Assembly (NCBI GenBank): GCA_945860225.1
Contig: CAMAPT010000010.1
Location: 58,342 to 122,341, forward strand
Direction: 5' to 3'
Length of the DNA: 64,000 bases
Source of the DNA: Chitinophaga pinensis
Lineage (GTDB): Bacteria > Bacteroidota > Bacteroidia > B-17B0 > Aurantibacillaceae
Part shown: positions 46,288-56,258 of the stretch, one piece after another
How positions within the stretch are numbered: position 1 is the stretch's first letter
How the letters are laid out: each line of letters opens with the position of its first letter
Position numbers and translations under genes: made by a program
Notes under the pieces: model-generated
What the model saw: the letters and a program-made list of their open reading frames with translations, nothing else
Told to the model about the DNA's origin: nothing
Databases searched by the model: none

Positions 46288-46986
46288 TTAAGTATTTATT
46301 GCAGCAAAGGCATTGCACGCAAAAAGTCCAGCTGTTTCTGTTCTCAAACGACTTTCGCCAAGCGATACAGGCAAATAATTTGAAGCTAAAGCTAACGAAA
46401 TTTCATCTTTTGTAAAATCTCCTTCCGGACCAATTAATACTGTAAACGATCTGTTAGGAACGATATAGCCTTTAATAAATTGCTTAGTTTCTTTGTCGCA
46501 ATGCGCTATAAGCTTTACATCAGATGAGTACGTTTTACAAAACTCTTTTAGGTCAATTAAAGGATTTATTTTGGGTAAATAGGCTTGTTGACTTTGTTTT
46601 AGAGCAGCTTCGGCAACTTTTTTAATTCGTTCGTCTTTTACCACTGTTCTTTCAGAATTTTTACATTTAATGAATGAAATTTCGTCTATCCCAATCTCTA
46701 CAGCTTTCTCCACAAACCATTCTATTCGTTCAATATTCTTTGTGGGGGCAATAGCTACATGTAATGAATAGTTTCTGGTAGGCTTTACAAGTTTTTTGTC
46801 AGTTAATGAAACAGCGCATTGCTTAGCGTGAGCGGCCTCTATCTTACCCACCGCTATAGTTCCATTTCCGTCTATAACTTGGATGCAATCGCCTACTTTG
46901 TGTCGTAATACTTTTACGCAATGCAAAGATTCGTCTTCATTTAAAATGGCGACATTATTTTGTATAATTCCAAAAAATGTGTTCAT
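46288..46986 (-). CDS. rsmE: 16S rRNA m3U1498 [17 protein letters not shown] RsmE
   Basis: A 232-residue SPOUT [17 protein letters not shown]. The N-terminal PUA-like part has LHCVKVLRHKVGD; the knotted SAM site is in FTVLIGPEGDFTKDEI and PVSLGESRLRTETAG. Start taken at ATG 46986, which shares its A with the stop of the TonB-domain gene (TGATG). It methylates N3 of U1498 in the 30S subunit. Confidence 0.95.
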   Translation of the reverse strand: MNTFFGIIQNNVAILNEDESLHCVKVLRHKVGDCIQVIDGNGTIAVGKIEAAHAKQCAVSLTDKKLVKPTRNYSLHVAIAPTKNIERIEWFVEKAVEIGIDEISFIKCKNSERTVVKDERIKKVAEAALKQSQQAYLPKINPLIDLKEFCKTYSSDVKLIAHCDKETKQFIKGYIVPNRSFTVLIGPEGDFTKDEISLALASNYLPVSLGESRLRTETAGLFACNAFAAINT

Positions 46987-47450
46987 CAATATTTGAAAGG
47001 AACAGTTATTACCACTTTGACTTCAACAGGTCTATTAGCAACTTTAGCTATTTCCCAATCGGGTAATAGTTTAACTAAACGCATTGCTTCTTCATTACAT
47101 CCAAACCCCAAAGGTTTAATTATTTTGAAATTTTTTAATTTCCCTTCTTTCGTAACGGTACAAATAATATCCACAGTGCCTTTAATACCATTTCTATCAG
47201 CATTTCTTGGATAACGTAAGTTTTGTTCGAAAAAATCATACATTGCTTTGTCTCCACCTTTAAATACTGGAGTTATGTATAATAAAGTAGTATCTATAAC
47301 TGGTATAACTACTTCTTTTTTCTTATCTTTTTTATTGGATGATTTAGTTGCATTCACAACTCTCTTAAGGCTATCTGAAGGAAAAACTTCACTAGCCTCA
47401 AGATGCGCAGAAAATAGAACAAATGAAAAAAATAATAGAAATACCTTCAT
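46986..47450 (-). CDS. TonB C-terminal-domain protein
   Basis: From ATG 47450 a 154-residue protein: signal peptide (KVFLLFFSFVLFSAHLEA), a lysine-rich linker (NKKDKKKE), and a TonB-type C-terminal domain (FEQNLRYPRNADRNGIKGT, CTVTKEGKLKNFKI, EEAMRLVKLLPDW). The frame stays open upstream to 47564, which would put 38 hydrophilic residues before the signal peptide, so the shorter form is preferred. Soluble, secreted TonB-like proteins of this size are common in Bacteroidota; it lacks the membrane anchor and proline linker of an energy transducer. Confidence 0.82.
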   Translation of the reverse strand: MKVFLLFFSFVLFSAHLEASEVFPSDSLKRVVNATKSSNKKDKKKEVVIPVIDTTLLYITPVFKGGDKAMYDFFEQNLRYPRNADRNGIKGTVDIICTVTKEGKLKNFKIIKPLGFGCNEEAMRLVKLLPDWEIAKVANRPVEVKVVITVPFKY

Positions 47451-47879
47451 ATTTAAGTCATATTGCTTTTTTGTTGTCAATTTTATCTTAGCCCCGTCAT
47501 GACATGGATTTATTTCAATCATTTTCACTTCCTGTTTAGGGTTTAGGTATAAGTTTTTTGACATTACTATATTACAAAAAAATCAACCTATATTTTTACA
47601 TTTTTTTAACTTTTATCATTTATTTATTAAACAACAATTTGTCAAAAACCTAACGAAGGGTTTGAGGTATATTATTTTAGATAAAACGTTGGCGATATAT
47701 CTTAAAATAGAATTAATAAAAAAGCTTCAATCCTTTTAATAGCAAGAATATACTATAATAATATTAGCGGAAAATTTTAAATGTGTCCCAATCATTTTTG
47801 GAAGTGTCTCAGTTCATTTTATACAATAAGCTTGGAGTTTTACTTTGCTGATAATATAATTATTAACAATTAAAAAATC
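47451..47879 (+). other. Intergenic region between the TonB-domain and CBS genes
   Basis: No supported gene in 429 nt. The part 47451-47564 stays open in frame with the TonB-domain gene on the minus strand. The remainder is AT-rich; promoters for the two divergent genes should lie here, but I find no exact TAnnTTTG match. Confidence 0.4.
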
Positions 47880-48410
47880 ATGATTATGAAAGTAAAAGAT
47901 GTAATGACTGCTGAAACTGTAAAGTATTGTTCACTGGAAACGAATTTAGCCCAGGCTTCAAAAATAATGAAAGAGGCTAATCGTGGAGCTTTGCCTGTGG
48001 TTGATAAGGATCAAAAAGTAATTGGTATAATTACTGACCGAGATATAGCTCTTTCTTTAGGGTCTAAAAATGGGAAAGAATTGGCTGAATTGAGTGTTCA
48101 GGAAATATTACCAAGTTCGAAAATCTATACAGTTAAGCCTGAGGATACAATTACAGATGCTTTACGCGAAATGAGAAAAAACAAAATTGGTAGATTACCT
48201 GTAACCAATAAGGATGGTAAATTAAAGGGAATGATTTCTATAAATACGCTTCTTTCGCATGCGATACAAGAAAAAGAAGATTTAGGAAATGCAGCAGCTA
48301 AAGATGAAAATCTTGCTAAAACAATTAAAACGCTTTTTGATAGAAATAATGCTACAAAAGCAACAAAAAAAGAAAAAGAGGCTCATTTAGCAGAAGCGAT
48401 GCAGTTCTAA
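47880..48410 (+). CDS. CBS-domain pair protein
   Basis: A 176-residue cytoplasmic protein made of two CBS motifs: MKVKDVMTAETVKYC to GIITDRDIALSLG, and VQEILPSS to KGMISINTLLSHA. CBS pairs bind adenine nucleotides and act as energy sensors. A 40-residue Lys-rich helical tail follows. Two starts are possible (47880 and 47886, MIMKVKD). It is a single-gene unit with its own terminator. Confidence 0.92.
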   Translation: MIMKVKDVMTAETVKYCSLETNLAQASKIMKEANRGALPVVDKDQKVIGIITDRDIALSLGSKNGKELAELSVQEILPSSKIYTVKPEDTITDALREMRKNKIGRLPVTNKDGKLKGMISINTLLSHAIQEKEDLGNAAAKDENLAKTIKTLFDRNNATKATKKEKEAHLAEAMQF

Positions 48411-48415
48411 AAACG

Positions 48416-48444
48416 AAACATGCGGGTTAAATGCCCGCATGTTT
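48416..48444 (+). terminator. Intrinsic terminator after the CBS gene
   Basis: An 11-bp perfect stem (AAACATGCGGG with CCCGCATGTTT) and a 7-nt loop, G+C rich for this genome. Confidence 0.85.
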
Positions 48445-48560
48445 ATTTAAGTGAATTTAGATTTATGAAAAAGTATGAGGGAAATCACTTTTTGTTTTGA
48501 TGCCCCTCATGAATTAGCATTATAGATTTAAATATTATTGTTCCATTAATACCGTATGGA

Positions 48561-49433
48561 ATGAATTTTTATTTTAAAATATCTGGATTCTTTTTGCTGC
48601 TTTTATTGAGCATTCAATCAAAGGCATTGGGCTATAAGGATTCGTTATGTACCAAATATCCGAGTTCTCAACACCAATTATCTTTAATATGGTTTAACTC
48701 GGGTTATCGCGTGCCTGTGAACAAACAAAACATATTAAATTCTGGGCATGGGCTTTATGTTGAGTTGGGAATTAATCCGGGAACTTTGATTTCAAAGGAT
48801 TTAGTGCTTGCTATATATGGAGGTTGGGCATTTATGGATAAGGCTTGGAACACTTTTTTTAATAAGGATTTTTCTAAGAATTATAAAAATGCCATGATTC
48901 AACAAGAAAATCAGTCTTCGCTTGATTCGGCTGTTATTCAATCAAGTAGTTTACTTTTTGATACTAAAACAGGCAATTCGATATCGATGCCTGGTTGCGA
49001 AATGAATTCATTTCATAATTATGCAATGTATTTTGGAATAGTTATTAAGTTACCTCATAAAAATTCCCCTATTTTGAAGCTCTATAAAGGTTCATTGCGC
49101 AGTCATTATCAAGGAGATGGTAATATTGTGTCAAAAAATATGGATTTTAACATTTTTGAAATTAGACGAATGATGTATGGAGGTGAACTAATGGTATTAC
49201 ATACAAATCAAATGTTTAAAAAAGAAAAAAATATTAAAACATCGAGAAAAAGAGGTCATGGTGCTTTAAGTATCTATTACGAAACGAGTAATTTTTATAA
49301 TGCATCGCTTTATTTTTATGATGGCGTAAATAGAAAAACGATTCCGTTTAAAAATTTCATAAAACAAGATTTTTTGACACACTATAAAAGGGAAGTTTTT
49401 TGGGGATTTAAACTTTCGTATTATCTTTTTTAA
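48561..49433 (+). CDS. Secreted, probable outer-membrane protein of unknown family
   Basis: A 290-residue protein with a signal peptide (residues 1-23, SKALG cleavage region). It has amphipathic aromatic strands (GLYVELGINPGT, LVLAIYGGWAFMD, HGALSIYYETSNFY, FWGFKLSYYLF) and ends in tyrosine-leucine-phenylalanine, a usual beta-barrel C-terminal signature. No family is recognised. It stands alone between the CBS gene and a convergent L,D-transpeptidase. Confidence 0.65.
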   Translation: MNFYFKISGFFLLLLLSIQSKALGYKDSLCTKYPSSQHQLSLIWFNSGYRVPVNKQNILNSGHGLYVELGINPGTLISKDLVLAIYGGWAFMDKAWNTFFNKDFSKNYKNAMIQQENQSSLDSAVIQSSSLLFDTKTGNSISMPGCEMNSFHNYAMYFGIVIKLPHKNSPILKLYKGSLRSHYQGDGNIVSKNMDFNIFEIRRMMYGGELMVLHTNQMFKKEKNIKTSRKRGHGALSIYYETSNFYNASLYFYDGVNRKTIPFKNFIKQDFLTHYKREVFWGFKLSYYLF

Positions 49434-49495
49434 CAAAGCGGCTAATTTAATACCCAGTTTAAAAAAATTACCTCAATATTTTGCAGTTGACTTTT

Positions 49496-50599
49496 TTAAT
49501 TGTCTTTTTGGTAAATGTCGGGCGCAAACTGCAATATTCCCTCTTTATTAACCCAAGCTGTAAAGTAGCTGAAATATATTTTAATTGGATTTTGAAGACG
49601 AATTCTTGTCGTTTTTTCGCTCCATATTAGACTATCTATTTTATTGTTCGTCCAATTTTTATCTATTTTGAGAATATATTTAGATAAATCTACTGCCTTT
49701 GACAAACGAACACATCCGGAACTGAATGTACGAGGAAAAAAATTGAATAATCGTTTCGAAGGTGTATCATGCATATATACTAGGTGTTTATTTGGAAAGA
49801 TGAATTTGACTACACCTAATGGATTTTCAGGTCCTGGATTTTGAATTATTTTGTAAGGACAAGCATATTCATCAATTTTATCCCACGAAATTGCAAATGG
49901 ATTGATTGGTTGTTGTCTCAAAAAAACTTCCATATCATGATCGATAATGTATGACGGATTCACTTTGATTTTGGGTAAAATATCTTTTCTTAAAATGCCT
50001 GGAGGAACTATCCAATAAGGGTTAAATTCAATTTCGTTCAATTCAGCAGTTAGTTCAGGTGTTTTTCTATCGGGTTTCCCAACAATCACCTGCATTTCTA
50101 TAACAGATGTTTGATTAGAAATCATATTGAGCATTCCTGAAGCTATATTAACGAATAGAAATGGTTTTTCGGTTTCTGTTTTGAACTGTTCCCAACGTTT
50201 CATATTTATTTCGATTTGATGTATTCTTTTTTCAACAGACACATTCATTGCTCGTAATGTTTTCGCATCTATGATTCCTGTTTCCGGCATAGAATGATTT
50301 TTTTGAAATGTTTTTACGGCTTTTTCTAAAGAAACATCAAAAGTGTCCGTCATATTAATTGATTCTCGATGGAGTTCATCGGTGATGGTTAATCGCAGTT
50401 TTATTTTTTTTACTCTTTGGTCCACCATACCCAATTGAAGTATTTTACCAGTTTTTATATATTCCCATCCACCTTTTTTTTTAAGTTGATGATAGTTTTC
50501 TAAATGTGATGAGAGTTGTTTTTGCTGAAATTCTTTTTCAATGAAATTATTTTGAGAAAAAAATAGAAAAATCCAGAAAGAAATAAGATGGTAAAACAT
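49496..50599 (-). CDS. L,D-transpeptidase with peptidoglycan-binding domain (YcbB/LdtD-like)
   Basis: A 367-residue secreted enzyme. A short signal peptide is followed by a peptidoglycan-binding domain (AVKTFQKNHSMPETGIIDAKT) and a YkuD domain: VIVGKPDRKTPEL, FNPYWIVPP, MHDTPSKRLFN and RTFSSGCVRL with the catalytic cysteine and its histidine. It forms 3-3 cross-links or links proteins to peptidoglycan in the periplasm. Length is shorter than E. coli YcbB. Start is ATG 50599. A strong bidirectional terminator lies upstream. Confidence 0.93.
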   Translation of the reverse strand: MFYHLISFWIFLFFSQNNFIEKEFQQKQLSSHLENYHQLKKKGGWEYIKTGKILQLGMVDQRVKKIKLRLTITDELHRESINMTDTFDVSLEKAVKTFQKNHSMPETGIIDAKTLRAMNVSVEKRIHQIEINMKRWEQFKTETEKPFLFVNIASGMLNMISNQTSVIEMQVIVGKPDRKTPELTAELNEIEFNPYWIVPPGILRKDILPKIKVNPSYIIDHDMEVFLRQQPINPFAISWDKIDEYACPYKIIQNPGPENPLGVVKFIFPNKHLVYMHDTPSKRLFNFFPRTFSSGCVRLSKAVDLSKYILKIDKNWTNNKIDSLIWSEKTTRIRLQNPIKIYFSYFTAWVNKEGILQFAPDIYQKDN

Positions 50600-50667
50600 C
50601 GATAAATAGATCAGTTGTTTTTGAAATTGACTAGCAACAAAGCAAGATTTAAGGTTCTGGTATTCAT

Positions 50668-50698
50668 AAAAAAACGCCTCATTATGAGGCGTTTTTTT
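50668..50698. terminator. Bidirectional terminator between the BON and L,D-transpeptidase genes
   Basis: CGCCTCA and TGAGGCG flanked by seven A and seven T, giving up to 14 pairs; it ends the BON transcript on the minus strand. Confidence 0.88.
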
Positions 50699-50719
50699 AT
50701 TTTTTTAATATTTCATCGA

Positions 50720-51388
50720 TTAAAAAGTGAAAACTTCTGATTCGATTTCGATATTGTTTTCTACTTTGCTCACTCCGGGTGCAGACCAAACAGCATTTTC
50801 AGCATCATTTTTTTCTGCCCAAGAACGTACGCGACCACTCAAGGTTACTTTATTCCCATTGACATCAATATTGATTTTTTCGGCATCAACCGTCGCGCTT
50901 CGGTGGAAAGCGGCACCTACCTTTTGTTTTAATTCTTTAGACACAATCCCAGCTTTAATAGTGATATTATTAACAATGCGTTTAACACCAATTAAGTTTT
51001 CTATTTGCATGACTGCTGATGTTTTTTGAAACTCCCAATCAACCTCTCCATCAAGGGTCACAACACCATTCTCTACCTTCACTTTTATTTTTTCTTCATT
51101 AATAGCGCTATGCCATTTAAGCGCATTGATAATAGTTTGGGCAATTTCTGTGTCATTTTTAATCAAACTTCCGGCAAACTTCACTTCAATGTCTTCGGCC
51201 ACTGCTTTTACGCCAGCTACTCTTTTGGCTGCTTTTTCGGCTCCCGTTTTTTTAAGAAATGAATCAACAGTACCTGATAATGTAACAACACCATTTTTTA
51301 CAGAAACACCTACTTCTGTTGCACTTAAGAATGGCTCCCATTTTAAGGCTTCTAATACATCTTTTTGAATTTCTAAATCTGTTTTCAT
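50720..51388 (-). CDS. Triple BON-domain protein
   Basis: A 222-residue soluble protein built from three BON domains. Each has the pattern ‘[10 protein letters not shown]’ ([42 protein letters not shown]) with an LKW..L helix before it. BON proteins (OsmY, Kbp) bind membranes, potassium or peptidoglycan and respond to osmotic stress. It has no signal peptide from ATG 51388. The longer frame from 51451 would start upstream of the promoter element, so it is rejected. Confidence 0.93.
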   Translation of the reverse strand: MKTDLEIQKDVLEALKWEPFLSATEVGVSVKNGVVTLSGTVDSFLKKTGAEKAAKRVAGVKAVAEDIEVKFAGSLIKNDTEIAQTIINALKWHSAINEEKIKVKVENGVVTLDGEVDWEFQKTSAVMQIENLIGVKRIVNNITIKAGIVSKELKQKVGAAFHRSATVDAEKINIDVNGNKVTLSGRVRSWAEKNDAENAVWSAPGVSKVENNIEIESEVFTF

Positions 51389-51424
51389 GTTTTTATTTGT
51401 TTTTAGATGATATAATTTATATAC

Positions 51425-51432
51425 CAAAACTA
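51425..51432 (-). promoter_or_regulatory. -7 element for the BON gene
   Basis: The minus strand reads TAGTTTTG, with TTTG about 16 nt upstream as a possible -33 box. It lies 36 nt before ATG 51388. Confidence 0.5.
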
Positions 51433-51499
51433 TTACAACTAAGCGTTTCAAAAAATGACTGCAACGATAACAGAAAATGATTCAAATCAACGATACTCC

Positions 51500-51792
51500 C
51501 TATTTATCGGCGTTTGGTTTCAAATCATTTAGTATATAAAATATGAGGACGCTTATGATAGCTGCAAAAAAACACCAAACAGATACGATATATTGACGAT
51601 AAAAAAATAGAGATAAATTGGCATTGAAAGCGCTAGCCATAAAAAACCTTCCGATAATTGTTGAACAGTAAAAATAAGAGGAATACTTCCGAAAAAATAA
51701 GCTGTAGGTGTATTTATTCTTTTTATACAAGCTGCACCTATGGCAGACAATGTAATTCCTAATCCAAAACTGGCACTTGCCGAAAAACACAT
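51500..51792 (-). pseudogene. Frameshifted remnant of a DUF6629-like membrane protein
   Basis: From ATG 51792 the frame encodes MCFSASASFGLG, then PLIFTVQQLSEGFLWLAL, the recognisable beginning of DUF6629 proteins (multi-pass membrane, about 200 residues). It stops at 51553 shortly after a run of seven T (51566-51572). In the next frame the sequence continues as CFFAAIISVLIFYILNDLKPNADK to a stop at 51500. Together they form about 97 residues. So a one-base slip in the homopolymer, plus truncation, is likely. It could instead be a sequencing error or a functional slippage site. Confidence 0.6.
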
Positions 51793-51997
51793 GAACTTAA
51801 AAAGATGAATAAACATTAAGCGATGAAGGTAAGTTGATGATAATGAATTACGTAGGTTTATCGTTATTTATGAAAGTGATAAATATCAAGTTATTTGTGG
51901 CCAATTTCGTCGAAATTTAACTTTTAGATGCATTGATTTGCAGAGAATTGTAATACATTTAAATGCCGTATAACAGTATTAATAACAGTGTGAAAAA

Positions 51998-54943
51998 ATG
52001 AAGGAAGTTAAAAATCAGCAAAACCAAAAACACTTTTACACAGTAGGAATAGGAACTTCGGCTGGCGGATTAAATGCACTTGAATTGTTTTTTAAACATT
52101 TAACTAATGCTTCCAATCTATGTTTTATTGTTATTCAACATCTCGATCGTTCTCGTAAAAGTATTTTAGCAGAGCTTTTAGCTAAAAAAGTTAAAATACC
52201 GGTTCAAGAAATAGAGCATGGGTTAAAATCAAGCGCTAATTGTATTTATGTATTACCATCAAATAAACAATTAAAAATTAAGAATGGGGTTTTTCATTTA
52301 AAAGATATTGGAAACACAAAGTTGTCAGGTGGAATTATTGATTCTTTTTTCAAATCATTAGCAACCGATCAAAAAGAAAAATCTATCGGAATTTTACTTT
52401 CGGGTATGGGGCACGATGGGACCATAGGCTTAAAAGAAATTAAAAAAATGGGAGGCATGTCAATCGTTCAAGACCCTGAAACGGCTCAATTTGACGATAT
52501 GCCGGATAATGCCATTGTATCAAAATTGGCCGACCATATACTTAAACCCGAAAAAATGTCGGCTCATTTGCTACAATATATGAGTTACAGAAACTTAAAT
52601 CTTTTTAATTTACTATCTGAAAAAAATTTGCCTACTGCCAATGAATTATCTGTAATTTTTCAAATTATTCGTCGACACACCGCTTATGATTTTTCAAATT
52701 ATAAAAGTAATACGATTATAAGGCGTTTGGTTAAACGAATGGCAATCAATCAAATCGATTCTATTGATGCTTATATTGAATTACTTAAAACGGACGTTGG
52801 TGAAATTGAAAAACTGTATAATGATTTTTTGATAGGCGTCACTAATTTTTTTAGAGACCAAGACGTATTCCATAATTTAGAGAATAAAATAATTCCGGAA
52901 TTAGTTACACAGACTTCTGATAAGCAAAATTTACGCATTTGGGTATGTGGCTGTTCTACTGGCGAAGAGGCTTATTCTTTGGCTATTTTATTAAATGAGG
53001 CTCTAGCAAAAAATAGCCGGCAAATCAATGTCACTATATTTGCCTCTGATATTGATTATCAGGCCATTAAATTTGCCAGAAATGCTACTTACAAAGAAAA
53101 CGCTTTGGCTCAAATAGATGCCAAAAGGTTAAAATTATTTTTTATAAGAAAAGAGGAAGGCTATCAGTTAAAAAAAGAAATCAGGGAAATGGTTGTTTTT
53201 TCTCATCACAATGTGATTAAAGATCCACCATTTTCGAAAATGGATATGATTTCATGTCGCAATTTGTTAATCTATTTGAATAGCAATCTTCAAAAGAAAA
53301 TTATACCTATGTTCCATTATAGTTTAAACAATCATGGTATATTGCTTTTGGGTAAAAGTGAAAGTATAGGGGATTATGAAGATTTGTATACAAAGCAGGA
53401 TTCTAAATTAAAAATTTACAAAAAAACAATTCCACTTGATAAAACAACCAAACATTCACATTATATTGTTCCTTTTTTAGACAATACTTTTTCTTCAATG
53501 TCACACGAATCAACTCATATAAAAAAAACAAGTAAAGACATTTCTAGTCTTTCTGAAAAAACATTGCTTGAAAAGTACGCGCCTGCCTCATTAACCATTG
53601 ATAAGAATAATACTATTATTTATTTTTCAGGAAATAACGAACCGTATCTATCTTTTTCAAAGGGTTTGGCAAGTTTAAATATTCTGACACTTATTAAAAG
53701 AGAATTTAAACCCAAATTACAATCTACCATCCTCAAGGCTCGTTCATCAAATTCTGAAATAGAAACAGGTAAAATAGACATTGAGTTAAATAATCGATTG
53801 GAGTTAGTAAACATCATTGTGAAACCAATTTCAAGCAATTCTGAAGATACTGGTGCTATGATGATTATTTTTGAGCATTCTCAAAAATTTAAAAAAGAAG
53901 AATCTGTAACAACAACTAAACTCAAAAAGTTACCCAAGCCAAAAATTACAGAACTTGAAAGAGAATTGAATATTACCCGTGAGCATTTACAAACGGCTAT
54001 CAGCGAACTAGAAACGTCTAATGACCATTTGCAAACTACTAATGAGGAATATCAATCTGCCAACGAAGAATTGCAAAGTGCTAATGAGGAGCTCGAAACA
54101 TCGCGAGAGGAACTACAATCGGTTAATGAGGAATTACTGACCGTTAATACTGAGTTATCGCGCAAAATTGAATTATTATCGCAGGCCAATGATGATTTAA
54201 ATAATTTATTATCCAGCATAGAAGTGGCCACTATTTTTTTAGACAGAGATTTGAATATTAAGCGATTTAATCCTTCAGCAACCAAAATTTTTAATTTAAT
54301 ACCATCGGATATTGATAGGCCCGTTACGCATTTATCTTCTAATATCTCTTATAAAAATTTGATTAAAGACGTAAATGATTCTCTTAAAACTTTATCCATC
54401 AATACGGCAGACGTTAAATCGATTGAGGGTGTTTGGTATAATATGCGAATAGTTCCATATAGAACGGAAGATAATATCATAGAAGGAGTTCTGATTAGCT
54501 TCATCGATATCAGTAAACAAAAAAGTTTTGAAGCTGAGCTTAATAAGATGAATAATCAACTCGATATTATTACAAAAAGCAGACATGTGATCCCATTTAC
54601 GATTTCATTGGAAACTGAATATAAAATACTATTTGTGGGAGATTTATGTGAAAAGGAAATGGGCTTTTTGCCTGAACAGTTCATTCAAAAAACTTCATTT
54701 TGGATTAATAGAATTCATCCTGATGACAGAAAAAAAATGCAAGATGAAATTTCAGATATTGTAAAAAATGACATATCTGATAATATTTTCAGATGGAAAT
54801 GTGCTGATGGAAAATACAAGCAATTTAGTAGTTACATGAAATATATTAAACCTGATAAAATTACTCAGGCTTATATCGTTGGGTTTTGGAAAGAACATTG
54901 CAAAAGATTGACTAAAAAATCCAATAATGAGCTTGGAAAATAA
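51998..54943 (+). CDS. CheB-CheR fusion with coiled coil and PAS domains
   Basis: A 981-residue cytoplasmic protein with no receiver domain. Residues 12-190 are a CheB methylesterase (S21 in GTSAGGL, H48 in VIQHLD, D140 in GMGHDG). Residues about 210-470 are a CheR [17 protein letters not shown] (FLIGVTNFFRD, VCGCSTGEEAYSL, MISCRNLLIYLN). Then come a long coiled coil (about 650-735) of repeated ‘NEELQSANEELE’ units and two PAS folds (about 740-860 and 870-965). No chemotaxis arrays are present. Such fusions modify signalling kinases in stress responses. It overlaps the kinase gene by 17 bp. Confidence 0.93.
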   Translation: MKEVKNQQNQKHFYTVGIGTSAGGLNALELFFKHLTNASNLCFIVIQHLDRSRKSILAELLAKKVKIPVQEIEHGLKSSANCIYVLPSNKQLKIKNGVFHLKDIGNTKLSGGIIDSFFKSLATDQKEKSIGILLSGMGHDGTIGLKEIKKMGGMSIVQDPETAQFDDMPDNAIVSKLADHILKPEKMSAHLLQYMSYRNLNLFNLLSEKNLPTANELSVIFQIIRRHTAYDFSNYKSNTIIRRLVKRMAINQIDSIDAYIELLKTDVGEIEKLYNDFLIGVTNFFRDQDVFHNLENKIIPELVTQTSDKQNLRIWVCGCSTGEEAYSLAILLNEALAKNSRQINVTIFASDIDYQAIKFARNATYKENALAQIDAKRLKLFFIRKEEGYQLKKEIREMVVFSHHNVIKDPPFSKMDMISCRNLLIYLNSNLQKKIIPMFHYSLNNHGILLLGKSESIGDYEDLYTKQDSKLKIYKKTIPLDKTTKHSHYIVPFLDNTFSSMSHESTHIKKTSKDISSLSEKTLLEKYAPASLTIDKNNTIIYFSGNNEPYLSFSKGLASLNILTLIKREFKPKLQSTILKARSSNSEIETGKIDIELNNRLELVNIIVKPISSNSEDTGAMMIIFEHSQKFKKEESVTTTKLKKLPKPKITELERELNITREHLQTAISELETSNDHLQTTNEEYQSANEELQSANEELETSREELQSVNEELLTVNTELSRKIELLSQANDDLNNLLSSIEVATIFLDRDLNIKRFNPSATKIFNLIPSDIDRPVTHLSSNISYKNLIKDVNDSLKTLSINTADVKSIEGVWYNMRIVPYRTEDNIIEGVLISFIDISKQKSFEAELNKMNNQLDIITKSRHVIPFTISLETEYKILFVGDLCEKEMGFLPEQFIQKTSFWINRIHPDDRKKMQDEISDIVKNDISDNIFRWKCADGKYKQFSSYMKYIKPDKITQAYIVGFWKEHCKRLTKKSNNELGK

Positions 54944-56207
54944 AGTAAATAAACAGCTTTCTAAGCTAAAAAAAAGAGCTCTAGATCAACTTAATAAAAG
55001 GTTGGATAATGAATTTCATGATACATCGAAATCAATTATTTTAGAGCAAAGGGATATTGACTTATATAAAATTGAATTAGAATTGCAAAATGCCGAGTTA
55101 CTAGAAACACAGTCAAAACTTAATACCATTTTAGATGAGTATACAGAGTTTTTTGACATGGCCCCCATAGGATATTTTATTTTAGATAAAGTAGGTGTTA
55201 TCAAAAATGTAAACATATCGGGTACTAAAAGTTTAGGATTGACTAAAAAGCAGATTATTGGAAAATATTTTTCAACTTTTATTGAATCTAAAGAATGCCA
55301 AGACCGCTTTTACATTCACCAAAATCAGGTTTTAGAAACAGGAAAAAAACAACAGTTTGAGTGTAAGCTTAATAGTGAAAAAACAAACGAATATTTCGCG
55401 CTGATACAAACGGTTATTATAAAAGATACATCGAAAAATTTTAAACATTTTTTATTGACGCTTAGTTGTATTAATAACCAAAAGGAACATGAGCAAAGTT
55501 TAGAAAGGGCTTTGAATAAGGAAAAAAAACTGAATGATATGAAATCTCAGTTTATTGCTATTGCCTCGCATGAGTTCAGAACACCGCTGGCTGCAATTCT
55601 TACATCTACTGAACTGATTGAAAGATATAATAGACCGGAGGATGAAGAAAAAAAACAAAATCATTTTCGCAGAATAAATGGTTCAGTTCATCGAATCAAA
55701 GAAATATTAACCGATTTTCTTTCCGAAAATGAAATTGCTAATGGAAAAATAAAAAACACACCAGAAAAATTTCATATAAAATCATTTATAGAAAACCTTA
55801 TAAATGAAAATATGTCAAGTAGTACTAATCATAAAATTGCATACACGCATTTAGGACTAGAATCAGACATTTACCTTGATAAAAAAATATTAAAAACATC
55901 CTTGATTAATTTATTGATTAATGCATATAAATATTCACCCAAAGCAGAATTAATAGAGGTTATAAGTCATCAGTGCGAAAATCATATAACCTTTTCGGTA
56001 AGAGATTTTGGTATAGGCATTCCGGAAAACGACCAAGAAATGTTATTTGAACCATTTTTCAGGGCTAAAAATGCCGAAAATATTCAAGGCACAGGTTTAG
56101 GTTTAAATATTACTAAGCGCTTAATACAGATTATGGGAGGAACGATTGATTATGAAACCAAGGAAAATGAAGGAACCATATTTACCATCATCATTCCTTT
56201 GCTATAA
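54927..56207 (+). CDS. PAS-domain histidine kinase coupled to CheB-CheR
   Basis: A 426-residue kinase without transmembrane helices: a coiled coil, one PAS domain (about 60-190, with YFILDKVGVIKNVN), a HisKA phosphorylation site (ASHEFRTPLAA near residue 215) and an HATPase_c domain (LLINAYKYSP, DFGIGIP, GTGLGLNI). No response regulator is encoded beside it. The 17-bp overlap with the CheB-CheR gene implies coupled synthesis; the pair likely forms one signalling unit in which the first protein senses or tunes the second. Downstream lies a light-related gene cluster, but cotranscription is uncertain. Confidence 0.92.
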   Translation: MSLENKVNKQLSKLKKRALDQLNKRLDNEFHDTSKSIILEQRDIDLYKIELELQNAELLETQSKLNTILDEYTEFFDMAPIGYFILDKVGVIKNVNISGTKSLGLTKKQIIGKYFSTFIESKECQDRFYIHQNQVLETGKKQQFECKLNSEKTNEYFALIQTVIIKDTSKNFKHFLLTLSCINNQKEHEQSLERALNKEKKLNDMKSQFIAIASHEFRTPLAAILTSTELIERYNRPEDEEKKQNHFRRINGSVHRIKEILTDFLSENEIANGKIKNTPEKFHIKSFIENLINENMSSSTNHKIAYTHLGLESDIYLDKKILKTSLINLLINAYKYSPKAELIEVISHQCENHITFSVRDFGIGIPENDQEMLFEPFFRAKNAENIQGTGLGLNITKRLIQIMGGTIDYETKENEGTIFTIIIPLL

Positions 56208-56258
56208 ATGTGTTCAAAATTGTACGAGCAATCACTTTTTATGTAATTAGATTTAATA

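Noticed and set aside
47451..47564. N-terminal extension of the TonB-domain protein (38 residues)
   Set aside because: It would place a hydrophilic stretch before an otherwise good signal peptide. It is left as an unresolved open frame.
50727..51368. Several plus-strand frames opposite the BON gene
   Set aside because: They are antisense shadows; the minus-strand product shows three clear BON repeats.
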